Positions 58,289-64,000 of a stretch of 64,000 nt of DNA are shown piece by piece. The notes beneath the pieces were generated by a model. The model worked only from the letters and a program-made list of their open reading frames with translations, made no database searches and was not told where the DNA came from. How positions within the stretch are numbered: the first letter of the stretch is position 1; every line of letters begins with the position of its first letter. A program made the translations under genes and the position numbers. Source of the stretch: Corynebacterium rhinophilum (GTDB taxonomy: Bacteria; Actinomycetota; Actinomycetes; Mycobacteriales; Mycobacteriaceae); contig NZ_JASPHQ010000001.1 of NCBI RefSeq assembly GCF_030227225.1, positions 304,100-368,099 on the forward strand, written 5' to 3'.

Positions 58289-58612
58289 ATGGAACCTTAC
58301 GTAGGAATAGTGGTATTCGAGCTGTCTCGTGTCGGGACGCAAAAGAGCTATTTCCGTGAAGATTTTTATATCGTCTATGCAGATACGGACGAAGCTGCCT
58401 CGGAGCGTGTACAGGCGTTGGCGCATGCACAAGAAGACGAAGGAGACGCCGAACATGGCTCAGTAAAGGTTCGTCACATCGTAGATATTGCCCCTGCCTT
58501 GTATGGGACTGTGGAAAAGGACATTGACTTGTACTCTCGGCATTTCGCTTCACTCGAAGACTATAAGCGGTTCGAAATGAAGCTTGGAGGGACTAACCCC
58601 CTGAAAGATTAA
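58289..58612 (+). CDS. DUF4288-like small protein, element cargo
   Basis: 107 residues beginning MEPYVGIVVFELSRVG, with YFREDFYIVYADTDEAASERVQALAH. It resembles the DUF4288 type by pattern, but I cannot check this. Soluble, no signal. GAAGGTGAAGC upstream of ATG is a fair ribosome-binding site. It is the only intact gene between the duplicated tmRNA ends and has lower G+C than its neighbours, so it is probable foreign cargo. Confidence 0.65.
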   Translation: MEPYVGIVVFELSRVGTQKSYFREDFYIVYADTDEAASERVQALAHAQEDEGDAEHGSVKVRHIVDIAPALYGTVEKDIDLYSRHFASLEDYKRFEMKLGGTNPLKD

Positions 58613-58631
58613 ATCAAGCTCAACGTCGAGG

Positions 58632-58775
58632 TTAGGCAGCTTTCTTAGCGAGTAGTGCTGGCTCCATTGCTTCGGCGATTGCTTCTAGGACGGGGAAGGG
58701 GGGGGAATAGTTGACTTTTAGGCTAGTGCCATAGTCGACGGCTTGTACCCAATTGGATACTAAGCGTCCTTTACG
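58632..58775 (-). pseudogene. Transposase C-terminal fragment
   Basis: Minus-strand frame of 47 residues without a start codon, bounded upstream by an in-frame stop (58776-58778). It ends SLKVNYSPPFPVLEAIAEAM and then EPALLAKKAA. The Lys/Ala tail and its location beside inverted TGTCCCAGATT ends suggest the 3' remnant of an insertion sequence, though I cannot name the family. Confidence 0.45.
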
Positions 58776-58779
58776 TTAG

Positions 58780-58835
58780 TGAAATGTCCCAGATTCTCCC
58801 ATCTATCCACACGGAACAAAATCTGGGACACTTCA
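58780..58835. repeat. Inverted repeat pair with IS-terminus look
   Basis: TGAAATGTCCCAGATT (58780-58795) and AATCTGGGACACTTCA (58820-58835) are inverted copies matching at 15 of 16 positions, 24 bases apart. They could be the two ends of an element deleted internally, or a MITE-like remnant. Confidence 0.55.
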
Positions 58836-58909
58836 GTACTAGGCTCAACTCTCGCCGCCCTGGTGTCCAGGTAAGTGACAGTTCGGCCAGTAACGTCCAT
58901 GGCTTAGAC

Positions 58910-58943
58910 GGGTTCAGTTCCCGGAAACTCCACCGAGAGCCCC
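58910..58943 (+). repeat. Right attachment-like repeat: partial copy of tmRNA 3' end
   Basis: Duplicate of the tmRNA end (31 of 34 bases). The mismatches lie in the T-loop part (GGGTTCAGTT) and one acceptor base (GGAAACT), showing it is no longer functional. Sequence immediately upstream also weakly resembles the tmRNA T-stem. Confidence 0.75.
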
Positions 58944-58973
58944 AGCTGGATTCAGTTCTAGCTGGGGTTTTCT
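58936..58973 (+). terminator. Hairpin terminator after the right repeat
   Basis: AGCCCCAGCT and AGCTGGGGTTT pair around GGATTCAGTTCT, followed by TTCTT. Probably the original terminator region of ssrA displaced by the insertion. Confidence 0.75.
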
Positions 58974-59008
58974 TATGAGAGTCCCCGCGCGCGGCTAGGG
59001 TAGTGGCC

Positions 59009-59776
59009 ATGCAGCGAGTATTTGATTCCCACCTCCACATCATCGATTTTTCCCACCCCATTCAGGAAAATCAGGGCTATACGCCGCCGGAGTTTTTGGT
59101 TCCGGCCTATGACGTATGGCGCGAGAAGCTGCGCGGTGAGGGTTTTGATATCACCGCCGGCGCGGTCGTCTCCGGTTCCTTTCAGGGGTTTGACCAGGGG
59201 TATCTGGCAGAAGCCCTGGGGGAATTGGATAGCTTCGTAGGCGTGACACAGCTGCCTGCCGATGTCCCCGATGCCGAAATCCGCCGGTTGGATGGCTTGG
59301 GCGTGCGGGCGGTGCGCTTTAACTTGCGGCGCGGTGGCAGCGCAGCACGGGAGGACCTGGAGGAGCTCGCCTGGCGGATCTATGACCTGGCAGGTTGGCA
59401 CGTGGAGCTTTATGTCGACGCGGCTACGCTGGGCGATATGGCCCCAGTGCTCAAGAAGCTGCCGGCCGTGAGCATCGACCACCTGGGCCTGAGCGCGCAG
59501 GGAGTAGACGGCCTCTTAGAACTTGTCGATGCCGGGGTAAAGGTCAAGGCCACCGGATTCGGGCGCGTAGACCTCGATCCGGGAGAGGTGGTGCGCCGCA
59601 TTGTCGACGTTGATCCAACGGCGCTCATGGCGGGTACCGATTTGCCCTCGCAGCGGACGAGCCGGGTGTTTTCGGTGGACGATTTCCGGCTCATCGGGGA
59701 GGCGGCGGGGGTACATGCTGATGACGTTTTCTTCGCCAATGCAGCGCGTTTCTATGGGCTGGACGCTGTACTTTAG
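59009..59776 (+). CDS. Amidohydrolase-family metal-dependent hydrolase
   Basis: 255 residues from ATG 59009 (MQRVFDSHLHIIDFSHP); GTG 59003 is an alternative. A TAGGGT (58996-59001) -10 box seven bases upstream of the ATG supports a leaderless start. TIM-barrel metal ligands: DSHLHI (HxH), the strand-end SIDHLGLS and GTDLPSQRTS. Belongs to the amidohydrolase-2-like group (decarboxylase/lactonase types). Substrate not predictable. A DtxR-like box follows its end, belonging to the next gene. Confidence 0.85.
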   Translation: MQRVFDSHLHIIDFSHPIQENQGYTPPEFLVPAYDVWREKLRGEGFDITAGAVVSGSFQGFDQGYLAEALGELDSFVGVTQLPADVPDAEIRRLDGLGVRAVRFNLRRGGSAAREDLEELAWRIYDLAGWHVELYVDAATLGDMAPVLKKLPAVSIDHLGLSAQGVDGLLELVDAGVKVKATGFGRVDLDPGEVVRRIVDVDPTALMAGTDLPSQRTSRVFSVDDFRLIGEAAGVHADDVFFANAARFYGLDAVL

Positions 59777-59797
59777 GAAAGGTTACCCTCAACCTTG

Positions 59798-59816
59798 ATT
59801 GGTTAGGGTGACTTAA
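59798..59816. promoter_or_regulatory. DtxR-type iron operator before second siderophore lipoprotein
   Basis: ATTGGTTAGGGTGACTTAA agrees with the DtxR consensus at 13 of 19 positions by my count, including the GGTTAG half. It is about 45 bp upstream of the lipoprotein start. Confidence 0.55.
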
Positions 59817-59861
59817 GATAAGTTAATGGGGCATTTGTTTCTCGTCTATAAGGAAAGCACA

Positions 59862-60854
59862 ATGAAGAAAATTCATCGCGCTCTTTTGTCTGTCGTGGCT
59901 GTCGCCTCCTTGGCACTTACCGCATGTAGCACTGCGGAAGAAGAGGACCAGGGTTCGAATAAGGGGACATCGGAAAGCGCACTGCAGATCGAAGATAATA
60001 ACGGCACCCACGAGCTGGACGTACCGTTCGAGCGCGTCGCGGTAACGGATAACCGCGCCTTCGAAATCCTAGCGGATTGGGACGTCAATATTGTCGCTGC
60101 CCCGCTTGGCATCGTCCCGGATACCCTCTCGGACAAGATCAATGAAGACACGATCGAGGCCAACCTGGGTATGCACCGCGAGCCCGACCTGGAAGCACTG
60201 GTTGCCGCAGAGCCGGACATCGTCATCAACGGTCAGCGCTTCACCCAGCACCAGGCCGATATTGAGGCTTTGATGGAAGATACCCCGGTTCTCGACTTCT
60301 CCCCGCGCGACGATAAGGACATGGCGGAAGAGCTCATCCGCCAGACCGAAGCACTGGGCAAGATCTTCGACCACGAAGATGAAGCAAAGAAGCTCGTTGA
60401 TGACTTCAAGAAGGCCCTGGACCGCGCTAAGGACGCCTACGATTCTGAGAAGACCGTCATGGCCGTCAACACCTCCGGTGGCGACATCAACTACATCGCC
60501 CCAGGTAAGGGCCGCTTCTTTGGACCATTCTTTGACCTGCTGGGCATGAAGCCTTCCCTCGAGGTGGAAAACGCCAGCGATGACCACGAGGGCGATGACA
60601 TCTCCGTCGAGGCAATTGCTGATTCCAACCCTGACTACATCCTCATCATGGACCGCGATGGTGCCGTGGCCAAGGATGAAGCAGGCTACACCCCAGGTAA
60701 GAAGCTGGTAGAGGATTCCGCGGCACTCAAGAACGTGACTGCCGTTAAGGAAGGCAAGATCGTTTCCGCTCCGCAGGATACCTACACCAATGAAAACATC
60801 ATTACCTTCACGGAGACGCTCAACGCGATGGCAGACGCGTTTGAAAAGAACTAG
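59862..60854 (+). CDS. Siderophore-binding lipoprotein, YclQ/CeuE-like
   Basis: 330 residues from ATG 59862 (MKKIHRALLSVVAVASLALTAC); AAGGAAAGC upstream. The lipobox is LTAC. The mature part has an acidic linker, then the class III binding fold: LDVPFERVAVTDNRAFEILAD, ALVAAEPDIVINGQRFTQHQ, DFSPRDDKDMAEELIR. Separate from the lipoprotein at 40054 by sequence, so a different siderophore is likely. Followed by a hairpin terminator before the permease genes. Confidence 0.92.
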   Translation: MKKIHRALLSVVAVASLALTACSTAEEEDQGSNKGTSESALQIEDNNGTHELDVPFERVAVTDNRAFEILADWDVNIVAAPLGIVPDTLSDKINEDTIEANLGMHREPDLEALVAAEPDIVINGQRFTQHQADIEALMEDTPVLDFSPRDDKDMAEELIRQTEALGKIFDHEDEAKKLVDDFKKALDRAKDAYDSEKTVMAVNTSGGDINYIAPGKGRFFGPFFDLLGMKPSLEVENASDDHEGDDISVEAIADSNPDYILIMDRDGAVAKDEAGYTPGKKLVEDSAALKNVTAVKEGKIVSAPQDTYTNENIITFTETLNAMADAFEKN

Positions 60855-60872
60855 CCACCACTAAAAACCGGA

Positions 60873-60904
60873 AACCGGAGGGATTTTGTGCCCTCCGGTT
60901 TTCA
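60873..60904 (+). terminator. Hairpin between lipoprotein and permease genes (partial terminator)
   Basis: AACCGGAGGG and CCCTCCGGTT form a perfect 10-bp stem (loop ATTTTGTG), followed by TTC. Only 18 bp separate it from the permease start, so it may act as an attenuator favouring the lipoprotein. Confidence 0.7.
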
Positions 60905-60922
60905 GGTGCGTAAAGGATAGTT

Positions 60923-61888
60923 ATGGAAACCACCACCCGCACAAAGGTCTGGGATTGGAAGCTGGGCCTTGGCATACTCATCGTCGCCGCGTTGCTCGTT
61001 ACCTCTTTGTTGACCGGGCAGTACGACGTTTTTGGCGCTGATGATGGCGCCGCCATGTTCGGCATTACCCGCTTACCGCGCACCATTGCCTTGGTGCTTG
61101 CCGGCGCGGCCATGGCCGTCAGCGGCCTGGTCATGCAGCTGCTTACCCAAAACCGCTTCGTTGAACCATCTACCACCGGCACCACGGAGTGGGCCGGACT
61201 GGGCCTGCTCTTCGTCATGGTCGTCGCACCCACGTCCTCGATTCTGGTGAAGATGATAGGTGCGGTGATCTTTTCCTTCCTGGGTACGGTGGTATTCTTC
61301 CTCTTCCTGCGCCGGGTGACCCTGCGCTCTTCGCTCATCGTGCCGATCATCGGCATCATGTTGGGCGCCGTGGTTTCTGCAATTTCGACGTTTTTCGCCC
61401 TGATGACCGATATGCTCCAGCAATTGGGAATCTGGTTCATGGGCTCATTTACCGCTGTATACAAGGGCCAATACGAGGTTTTGTGGATCGTCCTCTTGGT
61501 GCTGGTGGCGGTGTATATCTTCGCCGACCGCCTTACGGTCGTTGGCTTGGGCGAGGACGTGGCTACCAACGTCGGGCTGAACTATAATCGCATGTTGTTG
61601 CTGGGAACTGGTCTTATCGCCATTGCTACGGGCGTGGTCACCGTCGTTGTGGGGTCCCTGCCATTCTTGGGTCTTATCGTGCCCAATATTGTCTCCATGA
61701 TGCGCGGCGACGACCTGCGTTCCAACGTTCCCTGGGTCTGCCTGCTGGGCATCGGCATCGTCACGGTGTGTGACCTGGTGGGGCGCGTCATCATCGCCCC
61801 ATTCGAGATGCCGGTTTCGGTCATCCTTGGCGTCATCGGCGCCATCGTCTTCATCATCATGATTGTGAGGTCGACCCGTGCTAACTAA
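60923..61888 (+). CDS. Siderophore ABC permease, YclN/CeuB type
   Basis: 321 residues, about nine helices. Family marks: FGITRLPRTIALVLAGAAMAV, LVMQLLTQNRFVEPSTTGTTE, GSLPFLGLIVPNIVSMMRGDD and FEMPVSVILGVIGAIVFIIM. Shorter than FecCD permeases upstream and of the separate CeuB/YclN group for catecholate or petrobactin-type siderophores. AAGGATAG before ATG. Its end overlaps the next gene by 11 bp. Confidence 0.92.
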   Translation: METTTRTKVWDWKLGLGILIVAALLVTSLLTGQYDVFGADDGAAMFGITRLPRTIALVLAGAAMAVSGLVMQLLTQNRFVEPSTTGTTEWAGLGLLFVMVVAPTSSILVKMIGAVIFSFLGTVVFFLFLRRVTLRSSLIVPIIGIMLGAVVSAISTFFALMTDMLQQLGIWFMGSFTAVYKGQYEVLWIVLLVLVAVYIFADRLTVVGLGEDVATNVGLNYNRMLLLGTGLIAIATGVVTVVVGSLPFLGLIVPNIVSMMRGDDLRSNVPWVCLLGIGIVTVCDLVGRVIIAPFEMPVSVILGVIGAIVFIIMIVRSTRAN

Positions 61889-62867
61889 GATGTCCGCCCC
61901 GCCCAAGAAGTACTGGATCACCCTGGCCTGCGTATGGATCCTGGCTGCATCTTTGGCTTTTGCATACCTGGCCTATGGCAACCCGATGGAATTTGGTACG
62001 CGCAAGTTTTGGCTCATCGCCCAGCGCCGCGCCGATGCCCTCATCGCCATGGCGATCGTCGCTGTGTGCCAAGCCATGGCTACGGTGTCTTTTCATACCG
62101 TGACGAATAACCGCATCTTGACTCCATCCATCATGGGCTTTGAGTCGCTGTACGTTGCCATCAATACCGCGACCATTTTCTTCCTGGGGGCTAGTGGGCT
62201 TAACGATGCCCGCACCGTACCCACCTTCCTCATGCAAATGGCCGTCATGGTGGGGCTATCCCTGGTGCTCTATTCGTGGCTGCTGACTAATAGGAAGCAG
62301 AATATGCATGCGATGCTGCTGGTCGGCGTGGTCATCGGCGGTGGCTTAGGCTCGCTATCGACCTTCATGCAGCGCATGCTTACCCCTAGCGAGTTCGACG
62401 TGCTGACCGCGCGCCTTTTTGGTTCCGTCAATAACGCCGAATCCGAGTACTATCCCATCGCCATTCCAATCGTGGCCATCGCCACCACGCTTTTGGTGCT
62501 CAATGCGCGCAAGCTCAACGTGATTTCCTTGGGCGCCGATGTCAGCACCAACCTGGGCGTGAACCACAAACCACACGCAATTTACACGCTGGTGTTGGTC
62601 TCGCTGCTGATGGCGACGACCACCGCGCTGGTAGGTCCCATGACCTTCCTGGGCTTTTTGGTAGCTACGCTGGCCTATCAATTCGCCGATACCTACGATC
62701 ACCGCTACATCTTCCCGATGGCGGTGGGCTTAGCATTCCTCGTGCTCATTGCGGCCTATTTCCTCATGCAGCACGTATTTTCCGCCCAAGGCGTGGTGTC
62801 CATCATCATTGAGCTGGTAGGTGGCTCCGTGTTCCTGTTTGTCATTATGCGAAAGGGCCGACTGTGA
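61878..62867 (+). CDS. Siderophore ABC permease, YclO/CeuC type
   Basis: 329 residues from GTG 61878 (VLTKMSAPPKKYW), with GAGG eight bases upstream; ATG 61890 is an alternative. Helices begin with ITLACVWILAASLAFAYLAYG; family blocks FGTRKFWLIAQRRADALIAM, TPSIMGFESLYVAINTATIF, LVGPMTFLGFLVATLAYQF. The GTGA overlap with the ATPase gene completes the operon. Confidence 0.92.
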   Translation: MLTKMSAPPKKYWITLACVWILAASLAFAYLAYGNPMEFGTRKFWLIAQRRADALIAMAIVAVCQAMATVSFHTVTNNRILTPSIMGFESLYVAINTATIFFLGASGLNDARTVPTFLMQMAVMVGLSLVLYSWLLTNRKQNMHAMLLVGVVIGGGLGSLSTFMQRMLTPSEFDVLTARLFGSVNNAESEYYPIAIPIVAIATTLLVLNARKLNVISLGADVSTNLGVNHKPHAIYTLVLVSLLMATTTALVGPMTFLGFLVATLAYQFADTYDHRYIFPMAVGLAFLVLIAAYFLMQHVFSAQGVVSIIIELVGGSVFLFVIMRKGRL

Positions 62868-63619
62868 TCGAATTAAAGAACGTTTCTAAAACCTATTCCG
62901 CCGAGACCGCTATTGGTCCGCTCAACCTGACCATTCCGCAGGGAGGCATCACCGCACTGGTGGGGCCGAATGGTGCGGGTAAGTCCACAATGCTCACCAT
63001 GATCGGGCGCCTGCTCGACATGGATGAAGGCAGCATCGAAATCGCCGGCTATGACATCCAATACAGCAAGTCCGCCGACCTAGCGAAAATCGTGTCCATC
63101 TTGCGGCAGGAAAACCACTTCGTCACGAAACTCACCGTGCGCCAGCTCGTGGGCTTTGGCCGCTTTCCCTATACCAAGGGGCGGCTTAATAAACACGATG
63201 AAGAGGTCATTTCTAAGTACATTCACTTCCTGCACTTGGAAGAATTGCAGCACCGCTACCTTGACCAGCTTTCCGGTGGCCAGCGCCAGCGCGCGTACGT
63301 GGCCATGGTGCTGTGCCAGGAAACCGATTACGTGTTGCTGGATGAGCCGCTGAATAACCTGGACATTTCGCACTCGGTGGACATGATGCGTCACCTGCGC
63401 GAGGCCGCCCAGGAGTTGGGGCGCACGGTCATCGTGGTTCTGCACGACATCAACTTTGCCGCCCGCTACGCGGACTATATCTGTGCTTGCAAGGACGGGC
63501 AGATCGTCGAATTCGGCCCGGCCGAGGACATCATGCGCGACGATATCTTGACGCCCATCTTCAATACTCCGGTGCGCGTTATCGATGGGCCTGATGGAAA
63601 GATCGCGTGCTATCACTAA
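62864..63619 (+). CDS. Siderophore ABC ATPase, YclP/CeuD type
   Basis: 251 residues. Walker A VGPNGAGKSTMLTMIGRL, signature LSGGQRQRAYVAMVL, Walker B YVLLDEPLNNLDISHS and VIVVLHDINFAARYADYI. GTG start overlapping the permease stop. Energises the import system with the lipoprotein at 59862. The rRNA operon starts right after it. Confidence 0.94.
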   Translation: MIELKNVSKTYSAETAIGPLNLTIPQGGITALVGPNGAGKSTMLTMIGRLLDMDEGSIEIAGYDIQYSKSADLAKIVSILRQENHFVTKLTVRQLVGFGRFPYTKGRLNKHDEEVISKYIHFLHLEELQHRYLDQLSGGQRQRAYVAMVLCQETDYVLLDEPLNNLDISHSVDMMRHLREAAQELGRTVIVVLHDINFAARYADYICACKDGQIVEFGPAEDIMRDDILTPIFNTPVRVIDGPDGKIACYH

Positions 63620-63641
63620 AAACCAACGTTGGCCTGCGAGT

Positions 63642-63770
63642 TTGCGTTGTGTTGTGGGGTGGTATAAATTTTAGCGAGTCGCCGAGAGGTAGCCGGTTGG
63701 TTACTTTTTAGTGACTTTTTGTACTGACTTGGCTCAAGGATTTGACTTGGTTCAGGTTGTTGGGTAAGTT
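63642..63770 (+). promoter_or_regulatory. Tandem rRNA operon promoters, exactly 100 bp apart
   Basis: P1: TTGCGT (63642-63647), 17-bp spacer, TAAATT (63665-63670). P2: TTGACT (63742-63747), 17-bp spacer, TAAGTT (63765-63770). Both are followed by GCGAG(T/C)CGCCGA starting at 63674 and 63774, so the unit was duplicated. Confidence 0.7.
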
Positions 63771-63779
63771 AGTGCGAGC

Positions 63780-64000
63780 CGCCGATGAGAGGTTAACGTT
63801 TGGTTAATTTTCTTGTGGTGTGTGGATGTTGTTTGAGAACTCAATAGTGTGCCAATGTACTTATTTTTTATTTTTGTGTGCATGGTTGTGTGTTGATTGG
63901 TCTGTTGGCTGGCAAGCCTAATGGTGGTTTGTTGGTTGGTGTGTGCCGGTAAGGTATGTGAAGCATGTACCTTTTTGAATACTGTTTAGTGTTTCGGCTG
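63780..64000 (+). other. rRNA operon leader (16S gene begins beyond window)
   Basis: T/G-rich leader with TTGTTTGAGAACTCAATAG, the anti-termination/processing motif found upstream of 16S genes in actinobacteria. The 16S rRNA itself is not reached before position 64000. No protein-coding frame seen. Confidence 0.65.

Noticed and set aside
1-64000. CRISPR array, prophage or intact transposon
   Set aside because: No spaced direct repeats, no Cas or phage structural genes and no intact transposase were found.

Overview
The window is chromosomal DNA of a Corynebacterium-type actinobacterium. Support: SigH with a ZAS anti-sigma factor next to a WhiB1/WhcE protein, actinobacteria-only families (DUF3107, DUF3152, DUF2342, UPF0182, PPA1309, TIGR02569, a 24-residue bL37), AdnAB instead of RecBCD, DtxR-type operators, a tmRNA tag ending in YALAA, and frequent leaderless-looking start codons. 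As far as I remember gene orders, positions 1-34,900 follow the Mycobacterium tuberculosis block from secA1 (Rv3240c) down to Rv3193c, and the sigH-rshA-whcE, cglK, hisN-impA and prfB-ftsEX-smpB groups match C. glutamicum. The species cannot be named from this window.

Layout. 1-8.1 kb: 3' part of secA, two small genes, rsgA-aroA, an SRAP protein, ybaK, and the sigH-rshA stress operon. 8.1-9.6 kb: a poorly conserved patch with one unknown gene and what looks like a frameshifted small membrane-protein gene. 9.6-15.9 kb: tiny bL37, whcE, rhlE and conserved unknowns. 15.9-26.2 kb: DNA repair and ion transport (adnA-adnB, cglK, nudC, uvrD2). 26.1-34.6 kb: envelope and protease-like genes (E1/cyclodehydratase-like protein, YgjP-like protein, DUF2342, PDZ-Lon protein, UPF0182). 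tRNA-fMet sits at 34.8 kb. 34.9-43.2 kb is an A+T-richer accessory stretch: secreted SGNH hydrolase, a FecCDE-type ABC importer transcribed divergently from its binding lipoprotein, and a siderophore-interacting protein fused to a methyltransferase-like domain. 43.3-48 kb: marR-MFS pair, a repeat protein, DUF1990, a secreted trypsin-like protease. 48-52.2 kb: feoABC, hisN, impA. 52.3-58.1 kb: prfB, abgT, ftsEX, smpB, DUF488, tmRNA. 58.1-58.95 kb: a tiny decayed element bounded by a duplicated tmRNA 3' end. 59-63.6 kb: an amidohydrolase and a second siderophore ABC system. 63.6-64 kb: tandem promoters and the leader of an rRNA operon whose 16S gene lies beyond the window.

The main themes are DNA double-strand break resection and helicases (AdnAB, UvrD2), thiol/heat stress control (SigH, RshA, WhcE), and iron: two siderophore importers, a siderophore reductase candidate and FeoABC, most behind recognisable DtxR-like boxes. 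The observations most worth checking are the loss of the Walker A lysine in AdnA, the tmRNA-bounded mini-element with an IS remnant, the SIP-methyltransferase fusion, and the paired palindromes on the marR promoter. No CRISPR array, intact transposase or intact prophage was seen.
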